A stretch of 64,000 nucleotides of DNA from Taiwanofungus camphoratus (Eukaryota > Basidiomycota > Agaricomycetes > Polyporales > Taiwanofungaceae), in assembly GCA_003999685.1 (NCBI GenBank), contig CP021226.1:186001-250000 (forward strand). The letters run 5' to 3'. Shown piece after piece: positions 43,530 to 56,106 of this stretch. Below the pieces are notes generated by a model. The model was not told the origin of the DNA. It worked only from the letters and a program-made list of their open reading frames with translations, and did not search any database. Made by a program: the position numbers and the translations under genes. Positions within the stretch are counted from its first letter, which is position 1, and each line of letters begins with the position of its first letter.

Positions 43530-46500
43530 ATCTTACAACTTCATATCCAGTACATTAGCTAAATTTTTCAGGACAATTTCCTACTGACGAGATACTCATG
43601 AACGACTCACGGTGACATTGTCGCTGTAAAGCAATTCAATCTGTAGCAGTGTCCATTGTCTGCTATATGTGCAGGTTATGTTGATGTAGGGATTCGGTGC
43701 TTGTAGAGAGTTGCCTGGATGCTAGCCAGTTCTCATTCAGCGAATACGAATATAACCAGGTTGACTCCGAATTGTTTTCACCGTGGGTTTGGACATCCGT
43801 GCGTACAAGCGCCCGTGTAATGCGGAAGCAACGGAAACTAACACTCCGAACGGCCTCCATTCCAATTCCCGGCATCGATGAGCGCTTTTGTGCGAATTGT
43901 GCAATTCTAATTTCTGATACTTGAGTACATACTTACTTGAGTTCAAATTTACACCTTTCTCTCATCTTTCCCGGAGTCCGAATATCTTTGCGCACCCAGT
44001 TGTCAGTTGCAACACGTACTACTACTACTTCCCATAAGCAAGGTATCTTTCGGGCCATTGTATGTCCCGAGTCAAAGCCTGCTGGCTCTGTGATCCTTCG
44101 AAACCCAAGGTGAAGTGCGATTTTGACTAGTCTCAGTGGTCCATAAATTACATCTAAGCATGTTCTGTGCTCCCAATTGTCAGCTATAATACGTACGTAC
44201 GAAAGCAGGATCTTTTGGACTCTCGAGTCAAGGTCATTTGTCGGAATCCTGGGTATTTGATCCTCGAATCAGAGCGGCCGTGCGGCCTGAAGTTGAGAGG
44301 TATTCGAACTTCGTCGGGAATGTCATGCGTTTCGTCTGAAGGAAATCAATAGCATCGACAATCTCACGTACCTCTGCACGCTGGTGTGCGCTTCTAGATA
44401 TCTTAATCAAGAGTTGGTATCCTCCCGAACACCCTCCCTTCTTTGATGGCACTAGCTAGGAGGTATTTATTCTCGCACTTATGATACATTCGCCAACCAT
44501 TGTGGGTGAAAGTAAGCGGCGGGGGCATTCCACTCAGTCCTCAACCACTGACAACGGGTCATCCATTCTACTTTTACCTCATCTTATAGTTTCGAATTCG
44601 TTGACGGCTCTTAGCAACGTCGCTGGTGGGACTGGTAGGACTGGTACTTGACTTTCCTGCAAGTTCAATAAAGTCATGCGGAGCGAGAGATCTCTAGGCC
44701 GTAATGAACGGAGATCACTGGCATCGGGCCCGAGAGATCAGTCAGCGGGAGGACACAACACATGTAATATGAGGAAATATTCCGAATGGCTCTAACCAAG
44801 GGTGCTGGGGAGCGAGATTTCTCCTTTACTAATTGATGATGATGAATGCAGAGGAGCTCCAGGGACCGATGGCATATCTCATGTTGCAAATCATGGTTGA
44901 AAACCCGACATATTTACACGATTTTGCCGGGAACGATCAGTGAAGCACGGATGGTGCATCCGAGCACCACGGAGCAATCACGAGGATTGGCGGAGAAACA
45001 CAACCCACGAACCTAGCAGCACTCATATAGTCAGACAAATTGACTACGGCGGTCCGGATATATGGATGAGCGACGTGAACGTGCTTATGTACAGAACGCA
45101 CCCAGGGCAAGAAGTCACGGGTTTGCCTCATGCTTGAGGGTAACACACTCAAGGATGTCTTGACGGCCTATAAAGTCAGTCCAATACCAAGACGTTGATA
45201 AACAGACAAATTTAAGCGTGCAGGTACAAAACAGGGCGAAACCCCGGTGAATTATCCGCACAAGCTGATTCGCAATTCTGCCACGACTTGAATGTGGTTC
45301 TGCAGCTATAGAAAGCCACTCTTCCTTTGAAGAGAAAAGGACATCAATTTGCAAAGAGCTATTTCAGACCACCCTATAGCGCAAGTACCTTGCTCTGAAC
45401 AAGAATGGAAGCTCAGAGTACCGGCGAACACAGATAAGACCTGCATCTGAGTCCACGAGCATCCACGAGATAGGCGTTGAGACCCAATCGTGGGTGCACT
45501 GAACGCGATCGTCACGCAATCCATGCGAACATATCAGCCAGAGTCGGACGGGTCTTGAAATGCTACAGGGCGGATGTCCCGGGGCGGCGGATATTTGCTG
45601 TAACGCAGAGGTTCACCGCAGCACGGAGGAGACTTACTAGGCACCCGACTAAGACACAACGCACCATGCCGGCGGATAGTGAGGTGTACACGCCTGTGTG
45701 CGCAACTTCCAGGGAGCACCAAATACGACCCAATTGCAGTGGGATCAGCACAACTATAATGAGTAGCTTGATGTCACACGAGATTGGGGGAAGCAAGATG
45801 GAGAGGAGTCCCGGTCAGAAGCACGCGGGAGAAGATTAGAGCAGAGCTCGGAACCGCACCCAACATAACAAGACAATGGGATCCCCCCGCCAGAAGGGAA
45901 CCTCGTCTGAAGCAACTGGTCTTCGGTCGGAATGTATTGCAATGTCGTCAAGGGTAGAGATAACCGGGCAAGTCGAAGCATGCCATAGATGGAAAATCAG
46001 GTTGTATTGGCCGCTTATCATCCCCACAAAATGTTTGAGGGAGGGTGGAGTAATGAACACAGGATGGAAAAGGGGGACATTCAAAGTATCATATAAATGT
46101 GATAGCGCATGGCCCGAAAGCACCTGATTTGGGTTTGTGATAAGCAAGAGACAGGCTCGATCTGGGAACGGAGGTAGAGTGGGATAAGACAAGGCATGGA
46201 GGGACGAAGGCCAATCTGCGTTGCTGAAGACCGAAGTCTCACCGTCGTGACTTGCAATAGTAGGGACCACAGAGTTTGTAGGATACTGGGACCATAACTA
46301 TTGAGAAAACTAGTATGTATGGAATCGGTGGGTCAGGGTATCTTATCTGATAAAGCTTATGGCACTGTGTACCGCCGACGATGTTTGGGGAATTCCTCTC
46401 TATAAGATGCCTTAGGATTCTGTCGAAAACGTGATATGTGTACCTGAAGATGCCTGAAGCCTGGACTGCTGTGTCAGACACATAATGCATGATTGTTGCC

Positions 46501-47198
46501 AGCTTACTGTACGGGCGTTCCAACCGCCGTTACTGACATACTCAGATACTACAGGTTTGTAATCGTAAGAGGAGATAATCACAAATGCTTCGCGGGTGCT
46601 TTGAAATGAGTCCGACGTCGTAGATACCGAACTTCCGCTAATGTTCCTGGAAAGGATAACAACATGCCAGTCACCGTCGGACTGCTGAACAAATGTGTGG
46701 AATCTGGTTCAACACAGCCTCCCACTTGTCAGATACACGCGTGAATGGCTTGTCTCGTTCGTGGAGACAAAGCTTGACGAGACTCGTTGGAGAAATCGCG
46801 GGAAAAGTGGGCGTGCTTGTCCGGGAAATCGTCGGCAGAGTCGGAAACAAGGGCTGGCGTATCGAAAGGAGTAGAGTGATATCCGTCAATTGGAAGCTGA
46901 GCTTCGGTGGTGTGTTTAGCTACGTGCAAGCCGGAATGAGGGAGAGAACTTTGAAGTGGAAAGGAAGAAGATGGCGAAGCAAACTTAGGCTGAAATCTCG
47001 GATTTTCATTGGGACTCCGACTCGCGATGGTGGCGCCTGCGCCGAGTGCCCAACTGACGCGGCCCATCACCTGAGAGTATATACATACCTCCGTCCGCTG
47101 CTCCCTCCTTTCCCTTTCTGTTTTCTCCAAGTCGCACGCGTCCTCCTGAGCCATCTCCTAGTTTACAGAAATTTACCAGCGTTCGTGCTCAGTTAGCT
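43530..47198. other. Gene-poor region, 3.7 kb
   Basis: No gene could be supported. Minus-strand frames between 44937 and 46523 have hydrophobic stretches and possible splice sites and may be the remains of, or an unresolved model for, a membrane-protein gene. Two diverged copies of a segment with the core ttgtcag...aacacgtac lie near 43995 and 44172. The last 150 bp are the PRE7 promoter. Confidence 0.45.
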
Positions 47199-48274
47199 AT
47201 GCCCGACGGCTCGTACGAACACCCCCAGCAGAGGCAGTTCAATCCGTACACAGAAAATGGAGGTACAATCCTCGCCATTGCTGGTGCGGACTTTACCGTC
47301 ATTGCGGGTGATACGAGGCAGAGCGAGGGTTATAGCATCCAGACGCGATACGCCCCCAAGGTCTTCCGACTGTATGTGGATCATCCGTAACGGGGCACAC
47401 GATGGTGCTGACGCGTCTGCTAGAACTGACCGTGCGGTCTTGGCTGTGAATGGTTTCGCAGCGGATGGAAACATGTTTGTGAAGAAGGTTAAGCAACGAC
47501 TAGAGGTGTGTGATTAAGTTCTAGCATATCCTCCGTTCTCACAAGTCAGCTAGTGGTACCGCCATGCTCACGCGAAAGACATGCCCTTGCGTGCAATCGC
47601 AAGACTGATTCAAACTATGCTATACGCACAACGTTTTTTCCCGTACTATGTATATAACATTCTAGGAGGTATCGAAGAAGATGGTAATTCCAACTTTGAT
47701 CTTCCTCGCAGCTCAATTAATGAGCCATCCCTCGTGTCCAGGTTCTGGTGCCGTATATCACTTCGACCCAGTGGGATCATATGAACGTGAAGCATGTCGA
47801 GCAGCAGGTGCAGCGCAGTCACTGGTGCAACCATTTCTAGACAACCAGGTGTGTTTGTATTGCTTCCGAATTCTGTATCTCGTCCAAATACATGTGTATC
47901 AATCTCACACCGGATGTTCGTCTCTTTGACTGGCGCTTGATATAGATATATTTCAAGAACCAGGTAGCGGCGCCCGGAACTTCACACCCCACTCATCTGC
48001 CGCTTTCTGACGTTCTTGCGATCGTAATCGATTCATTTACGAGTGCGACCGAGCGCCACATCGAGGTATGTCAATTGGATATCGGAAATACTTCGTCGAT
48101 TCTGATGTCTATTGCACACTCACACAGGTCGGCGACGGTCTCGAAATGTACGTCGTGTTGGCGAAGGGGCGACCCATGCAAGGATTGGAAGGCATTCGGG
48201 GCATTCAGGAGCTGACCGCGAGAACGGATGGCGACCGTGTCTTCGTGATCAGACGAGAACTCAAGAAGGATTAG
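47199..48274 (+). CDS. PRE7: 20S proteasome subunit beta type 6
   Basis: Six exons (47199-47371, 47424-47505, 47554-47683, 47742-47848, 47946-48065, 48128-48274) give 759 nt and 252 residues (yeast Pre7 is 241). The sequence [33 protein letters not shown] and [26 protein letters not shown] identify the beta6 subunit (human PSMB1). Beta6 lacks the catalytic Thr1 and serves a structural role in the inner beta rings. All splice sites are GT-AG and phases close exactly. Confidence 0.95.
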
Positions 48275-51200
48275 GAACCGTGTATACTTGTTTGTGTCGT
48301 TACAGTCAAACTGAATGGACTTCTCCGCCCCTGCCAATTTGTTCCCCCCCTGGGTTCCTGTAGATTGTAGTAGCTCTTATTGGCTTCCCTGGCATAGAGT
48401 GCGCACCCTGATAGAAGACAATGTAACTATCGTTGAAGCAAAATCTCTTCCAGCAAAGAATTGCAGCGTTGTGGAGCATGCGAAGCATTCACAGACACCG
48501 GCATCCGTTCACGCCGAGATACCAGCCCGTTTGGGCAGGACACGACGAAGGGTGATACCAACGTTCCTCGGTGATGCTCGCTTACGAGAATGTATATGGG
48601 CCGCAGAACACTCACTTGACTTTAACTTCCCCACAGAGCTCCTCGAGAGGCCAAATGACCGCGATACCTCATTTCTACTGCGTGGGCTGTCGCGCTGTGT
48701 CAGGTCTGCGTCAGCTATGCCCGGGACCGAATGCAAGACCTGTAGAATAGAGTTGCGCCGAGACTGATTACCAGACATCGCCTGACCGAGGCCACGGCGG
48801 AGAAGTTGCTCGAAACCGCGGCGCGCAGTAGGCTATCAAAACAGGCGATCAAGACTACCAGCCGCAGAATCCTAGAAGGCCACGGACAAAGACATTCTAC
48901 TGGCTGGGAAAAGAGAATGAGTACACAGGGCAGAGAAAATCCTGACTTAACAAGCTAGTGTACTTTGAGGCTGAAGTCATTGCACGCCACAAAGCCAGGC
49001 ACCCCCCACCCCGTGGGGTCGAACAGGAAGCCTCGATTCTCGTATCTGGCAGGCCCACGGGATAGCGGATTGCATGCCGAATTATCTGATAGACCCACCG
49101 TGTAAACTTAATGGTCAAGGCTGAGCCTAGAAACAACTTGCCTGAGCCAATGCTAGGCCATGCAATGTCAATCCAATTCAGTTGGTCTATCGAGAGGTAA
49201 ACGGTCATCTGACGATCTTCTGTTCCACATAAAGTATCGACCGAAAAAGTAGCAGATGAGAATCCCGACTGCTGCGAGTTGAACAAGGCAATGCACCAAA
49301 AGCTGGTCGGACCACTGAATAATGCAAGATAAAAGTCCCGTCGTACACACAAGGCTAGCGCCGGTGAAGCCGGCACTGTGTGAATGGGCCTATAGGAGAT
49401 AGTCACACAGTTTGCAATTTGTGTGCTAATCCACTTGAAGATCCCGCCACGCCAGAGTGATGTGGAAAAGTGTCATAGAGACACCAGGTCGGAACCAATG
49501 CGAGTACTAAGGAAATGTGCTCTACGGATGTGAACTTTCCTGGAAAGTGCATGATTGTCAGAACCATTGCCATTAAGGTGACTTCTGCACTTTACTCGAT
49601 AGGAGATGGGAAAGACAATCCATCGCGCAGCTCTTGCATCGTGGCGAGTGATAACACCGGCTGTTCGCAGAGGATGTTTCTCTACGCCAACGTACGATGA
49701 GTTATTCTTTGCTATTCCCTTCCAAACACATTCGTAAACGAGACATCAAGACAAGATTCCTAGTAATATCAGGGTTTGGCTTGGGAGGGTGGTCCGCGCA
49801 GCACAAAGTAGAACATCTGAAATTTAGGTTCATGATGGTTAACGTTGCTTCTGATTAGCCTCTGAAAAACAAAACATTAGAAGAAGACGTCAAGTTCCCA
49901 ACAGAGGTGCATATGGATGAAGAAGAGACTTAAAGATCATTAGGATGAGAAGGATACAAGAGAAATCTCGGCAGTGAACCTTACTAGGAGTTACCCGCAT
50001 CCTAGGGCCCTCGAACTCAACTTCGAAGCATAGCGCATATGCTCCCAGGATTGGTTTCGCCAGTCCCATGTCACAATGGTCAATTTCTGTCATATGATTT
50101 TGCATGGACCCATAAGGTTTCTCGACTTTGCATTCGCCGTAGGTTTGTTGGAAACGCCATGGGCTCTCCGATTGGTGCATTCGGAAGGGATCAACGCGGT
50201 GATCGAGGAAAGCTGTTACGAAATCCGATGGAAGCGCGGACGAGCGCTGAAGATGTCACGCATTCATTGGATCGGTGGAGGAAAATCCTCGGTAGCGACG
50301 CTCAGTACACAAGCCCAGAGATGTGCACAGAATAGTACTAGCCTATCTTGCGACTCAGCAATTCTCCTGCTAAGGGCCACCTGTACCTATTTGTCTTGGA
50401 TCAAGTTCGAACAGAGAACTTTGAGGTATGTCTTTACCTAGCCTCCTTTCCGTACGACGGTCATTGGCTGTCTTGGTATCAAGGCAACCTGGGTTACTAG
50501 TTGAACACCTACCAAGATACAAGAAAGCAGGACTCGGCCAAGGATCCACAAAGAAGATAAGCTCGTTTCGCGGCAAGAAAAGAATGTTCGGCGATAACCT
50601 ATATCATGTGTCACAAAAAAGGTATTCTCCTTGGACGGACATCTGTTCGCACTCATCAACGTGCTAATCATTGCGTCAGCTATGAACATCGCTGTGAAAA
50701 TGCTGAATGAGTTGGGACATACCTCCTGTACGCCCATTCCACAGATATGGTAATCTGAAGACACATTCATAATGCTATGTCGGGTGGACGCCGACATACA
50801 CAAGCTTTAGAAGATACGGAAAGTTTAAACCGCCTAAGCAAGAATGATTCTGCAACAAGCACGATTTGCCAACCTGTGCACTCGCAGAACGCCAAGGGAA
50901 CCGATGAGAAAGGATTCCTGACTGGAAGTGGAGAAAGATCAGCTGTATAGATCATTGCTATTAGCGAACATTGTGTCATTTTGAAAAAGGGAGACTTGGT
51001 TTGATTGGCTTCGTGAGATTTTCCATTATAGCGTTGCAGGCTCGATGGTCGTGTTGTGTCGGTAGGCTTGCTAGGACAGACACCCAGAACGTCGAGACTG
51101 GCCAAAATATCGTATACAGGTGACCAATTGATCGGCACCAGTGCTATAGCCTGTGGTCCTACAACCGCCTTCAGCAAGTCCTGAGATAGTCTGTCCCATG

Positions 51201-51799
51201 TGTACATGGGTAAGATGGAAGACTACCAATGTTGGCTATGGAAGCGTGGGTTTGCTATAACATGGCAGGCCCTCTGTTACAACCTGTTGCATGAGAACAA
51301 CACCGAGTCGCGGCAAAAGACAGCCTGCTGTAAATGATCTATCAGTGAGTATGTAGGTCCGAAATGGCCTACTCTCGATCGAGATCAACCAAGTATTGTT
51401 CTTGGAAAGCACGCCGCTGAGATCATGGCGGCTACGCAGCGAGCGATATCAAGATCAGAGCTGGTCTTGTACATGTTGTTTGCTGGTATAGCATCTAACT
51501 ATGCGACTGTATCCATACCACTCGAAGCGGATATGCGTACATTACAATACGGGTGGCCATATGTGATGCAAGTCGAGCGCAGCGAAAGGAGCGTACGTGT
51601 AGCGGTCGACAGGGTATCATAATGCCGAACATGCACCCCGCCCCCGGCGGACGACATGGAAGAAATTGTACTGGTCCGACAGCCGATGCGAAGGAAAAAG
51701 GCAGAAATATGCGAGTGATAAGACGTGTAGCAAGAAGGCAGATCAGGAAAAATGGAGAAGATCGTACGAATAGAAGAGGCGGGTCCACGTCCATCACGG
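48275..51799. other. Gene-poor region, 3.5 kb
   Basis: Open frames on both strands are below about 170 codons and lack recognisable domains. Minus-strand frames at 50438-51207 contain hydrophobic runs and could be fragments of a membrane protein. No repeat, RNA gene or transposon end was recognised. Confidence 0.45.
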
Positions 51800-53013
51800 T
51801 CACAGGAAGAGCGACCCCAGCCCCACCGCAACTACCGCCGACACCAACCCTGTCACACTTGCCGCGCTCCACACTCGTGTGCGCGCGCCAGCGTTCACTG
51901 CGAGGTCCGATCGCGACTTCAAACTTGGCGACGACGACGTTGTTAAGTTGCGCAGCGGCCGTGTCGGCAGCATATTTGGGGTCACAGACACCTGGCTCTG
52001 CGGTGGCAGTGGTGTACCATCGAATTCGAACAGCTGCAACTGGTAGCCGAGCACCGGATCCAAGTAGATGTCCCAGCCCGAGTACATCTCCGTGTCGTTA
52101 TATGCTTGAATGAAATTAGACACCGCTGCACACGCGTCCTGAATTTGCTGATACCCGTCACCGAACGGTGTCATCACAATCGATCCGTTAGACTCTAGCG
52201 TATAGGTCCCGTGGCACCAGTTCATGACACCAGTTATACATTGTGGCTGAGTTCCTGCACGCAATATCTTCAGTTAGGATCGCAGGTAGAACGACGTGAT
52301 GACAACACATCTGCCTATCACAAGTGTTCGACAGTTGCGGTTGTAGCCGACAGACACGAACCCTCGCGACGGCGGATTATAGGCAACACCAGTGACTGTA
52401 ACAATAGGATTCCTATAAAGAGTACTCACCATTGCTATTGAAACGGTATCGTGCGATTTCATAGTAACCATCGTCCGTACTAAGGTACGGATAAGTACGA
52501 GGAAACGGCGAGTTCTTGTGCATCACTTACAAGGAGAACGAGACACCTGTTGTCTTGGGGTAATTAAATGATTGGTTAAGAGGATTCGCGAATCCCTGTC
52601 AGTGTGCATTAACGGTCAGCGGAGCGTTAACGATAGGCAGTCCTTCTGGAGACGACGGGTGATGCCTTAGTGAAGGTCCACAATTTGGACACTGCTCGTC
52701 TACACTTGAATAGTCGCTCGTCCTCTCCAAGTCAACTAGATTCAATGAAATCGCTGTTGCTACCGACTTCGTCCCACAGAAAACCCTTGATAATGCAACA
52801 GACGCCACCGCCCCAGAATTTGTAGCTCTCCAGAAAAGCTGAAGGGATCATAGTCTGAAGACGGGCACTTACAGAGCCTGTCAAAACATTCTGACTGCCT
52901 GAACTCCATGTACCGATGATAGGAGTAACGTTGTGGGCAGCGGTATACGAGACGTCCTGCGCTAGGGCCGGCGCTGACGCGAGCACGAGGGCGATTAATG
53001 AGTTTAACATCAT
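51800..53013 (-). CDS. ROT1: ROT1-like ER membrane chaperone
   Basis: Four exons in minus order (53013-52873, 52595-52531, 52479-52430, 52254-51800) give 711 nt and 236 residues. A signal peptide (MMLNSLIALVLASAPALA) is followed by GTWSSGSQNVLTGSGFANPLN, TDDGYYEIARYRFNSNG, CITGVMNWCHGTYTLESNGS, DGYQQIQDACAAVSNF, YNDTEMYSGWDIYLDP and a C-terminal hydrophobic tail. These match fungal Rot1, an essential ER protein for protein folding and cell-wall beta-1,6-glucan synthesis. The first and third introns (52596-52872, 277 nt; 52255-52429, 175 nt) are long for this window. The first of two adjacent ATGs is used. Confidence 0.93.
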
Positions 53014-54240
53014 CGCGGAGGTCGTAGGCGAGGGGCAAAGAGGGAGACAGAGGCGACCTCGGGCGTGGAGCGCGAGCAGGGCTGGCGGTGACGAGGGGAA
53101 GAAGGTAAGGAACGTGTTTGGTTTTGTTTCGACCACTGTGACAACCGCCGCACAAGTCCGCACAAGTCTTCTTTCCACGCGCTCTGCTCCACTTACATTC
53201 TCAAGTCCCAAAAGACAGAAATAAGCCTCATTGCATCTCACTTATTGTTATGGCAGACATAGTCCAATCAGTGAAGGTAAAAAAGCAGTAAAATATTGTG
53301 AAAAATGTGTCAAAGAATCTGTGAGGGTTACTGAATTTGTCATCTCACCTTCTGATTGGCCTAGAAGCCAATACTTGACGCATTTCTCTGAAGCACTTAC
53401 GGAGTCTCGGCACTGGTCGACATACAGCTTGGTGCCAACGAATGCGATTGGCTAGGTGGCGACGGAGAAATGCCGGTATTTGGACAATAAATAATGGGGA
53501 CGTGTTCCAAACTGATCAACACATTTTCCATTTTTAGAAATTATGTAAAGACTATGTGTCCCTTGTACTTATGTGTCCTACCTGATGAAAAACTATTTCA
53601 AGCTTATAGCTTTTCGTTGAACTGTAACCTGCATGTGAGAATTATGGCATCACGTGGATTAGGTCTGTGACTGTCACTATATCTTGAATTAGAAAAAAGC
53701 TCCACTTCGAGTTCAAAGTTGAGACCTAGGTCACTGCAAATACACTCTATTACATGCCCTTCTGCTCTTGTTAGCACTGTCAATATCCAGATGTATTTCG
53801 GTTCAGTGAGGGCTAGCTGTATACTTGTTGAAATGAAGCTTCATGGCTGGGATTTCGAGTTCTACGACTGGTTGTTTATGAGAACTACCTGGGCCAAGGA
53901 AACTACATGACTCAGCTTTCTCTTGCCTCAGGATATCCCTATCTGACAACAGGATTGGGCAAAGTCATGCACTGGTATAATAATGTTTAGTCCACACTCA
54001 AGACATCCCCCATTCAGCATGTAAATGGTCTGCCGGAGCTAAAGTGGCGGTACGGTGTGACTCAGATATCAGATTGAAAAGTACAGCAGCAGCAAACCAA
54101 AGTGACCAGAGGGTGGAAATTGGGTGGAAAGGCGCGCGGCGGACACAGTAACTGTATCGGGACTGCACGTTTCCAGCCACACAGCATATCTTCATCTGTG
54201 AACATCGGTTGCAACATTCCGCAGGACTTTCCAAGTCGAC
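53014..54240. other. Intergenic, 1.2 kb, divergent
   Basis: This region lies between the ROT1 and aldo-keto reductase start sites. Nothing with a domain was seen. The frame upstream of ROT1 is open to 53241 but begins without a signal peptide, so it was not used. Confidence 0.55.
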
Positions 54241-55912
54241 ATGTCAAATACTGCCTACAAGCCGTTACCTACTGAGGACTCTGATACAGGCCAGGTCCAG
54301 CAGCGGGTACGCCGCCCCCAACGCCCGTACAACCGCAAGAGAGCTCTCATAACGCACTTTGCGACGCTCGCGGCCGTCATGGTGGTCACCTACTTCGGCG
54401 TGCGCTGGCTTGTCTGCCTAACCCCCAAGCTGCGCAACTCGAAAAAGTGCGGCATCTGCGCCGACACGGCACACACGCCTTCCTCGCTCCCTACACACTA
54501 CACGCTCCCGTCGGGTGACAAGATCCCCGCCGTTGCGCTCGGTACTGTGATTATCCCATCTTCCGTTTCCTGCATCGTTGAGAATTGGCTTGTTGATCGC
54601 AGGTGTTTGGCAGGCGGGCGGGGGCGAAGTCGGTCCGGCTGTGCAGATGGCGCTCAAGACGGGCTACAGGCACATTGACGGCGCATGGTCGTATGGGGTG
54701 AGACTAGCCGCTTATATTCGGCCCCACGAACGAGTAACACTGGTCTCACTACTTCTGATTTTTAGAACGAGGCGGAGGTCGGCCAAGCAATCAAACAAAG
54801 TGGCGTCCCTCGCGAACAGATCTGGTTGACTTCAAAGGTAGGCATGTTATTTCTCATCATCGTACATGTAAACAATGATCTGTGTCAAAGTTGGGGAATA
54901 GCTTCCATGCGCCAGAGGACATCGAGCCCGCGCTAGATGACTCCCTGAACAAGCTCGGCACCGACTACCTGGACTTGTATTTGATCCACTGGTGGGTGTG
55001 TGTTCATAGGTCGTCTTATACTTTGAAATGACATCAGCGCCTAGGCCAGTTGCATTTCAGAAGGATACAGACACAATCGACGAGGAGCTCACTGCCAATC
55101 CCTACCCCACCTGGCAGAAGCTGGAAGAAATGGTCGAGAAAGGAAAGGTGCGCAACATCGGTATAAGCAAGTAAGCTAGTTCTTCATGAGTGCCGCGACT
55201 GTCTTGTTGACCATTCCTGGACAGCTTCAACGTCCAAAGGTCAGCGAGGTTTCTGTGTTTGTACATCAGCAGTGATAAGACTGATGAACATTGGATATTC
55301 AGGATTCAGAACCTCACAGCCAATCCCCTCAAAGTCACGCCTGCTGTCAATCAAGTTGAGCTCAACTACTGGAACCCGCAGCCTGAGCTCCTCAAGGTCT
55401 GATAAATTTAATTGTTGGTGTGAGGTTCCCACTGATGGCTGAATTTCTAGTGGTCGAAAGAGCATGGCATGCTTCTCGAGGCATACTCGCCGCTGGGGAG
55501 TAGCAGGCAGGTCAAGGAGACGCTAGAGGTGCCCGAGGTGCAAGCGATTGCGAAGGAACTTGGTATCACTCCCGCACAGGCGATCATCTCGTGGCATGTT
55601 CAGAGAGGAGTAAGTAGCACGATGATCCGTCAATGAGCCGTTCGCTCACAGTCATCGACCTGCATCAACAGACAATTGTCCTCCCAAAGAGCGTGACACC
55701 GTCGCGCGTGGAGGAGAACTTCAAAGGTGCGCATAACTATGTGTCTTTCCCCTCAACTGGCTATAATTCCGAGATATCCAGTGTACCGTCTACCTGATCA
55801 TCTTTTCGATCAGTTGGAGACGGCGGCGAATGCACATCCTCCTCAGCGTATCGTTAACCCATCTGAGCGATGGGGACTCGACTACGACATATTTGACGAC
55901 TACCCATATTAG
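54241..55912 (+). CDS. Membrane-anchored aldo-keto reductase
   Basis: Ten exons (54241-54541, 54603-54697, 54766-54837, 54891-54991, 55045-55170, 55225-55239, 55303-55396, 55451-55609, 55672-55726, 55782-55912) give 1149 nt and 382 residues. A TM helix near residues 37-60 ([20 protein letters not shown]) precedes the AKR barrel. The catalytic tetrad is Asp126 and Tyr131 ([12 protein letters not shown]), Lys156 (LTSK) and His189 (LIHW). NADPH-binding parts AYSPLGSS and [13 protein letters not shown] are intact. It should reduce carbonyls with NADPH near a membrane, an uncommon place for this family. One exon is 15 nt. Two P450 genes follow directly downstream on the other strand. Confidence 0.92.
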
Positions 55913-56106
55913 GTAAATACTTACGTGTAGCGTCCAAAGGAATTTTGAGTTGCCGTATTGATACTTATTGCTCATGTTTTGCCCGGTTACCTTGTTAGTT
56001 CACGATCTCTGACTGAAATGTACTGTATGTGTCTGTTGTAGCTATACTACACCTCATTGAAGGCTGGTGAGGAATTTGAAGCTACGGTCTACGTCGTATC
56101 CGCAAA

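Noticed and set aside
48897-49406. 170-codon minus-strand frame
   Set aside because: Composition looks random, with no domain, no splice context and no promoter signal.
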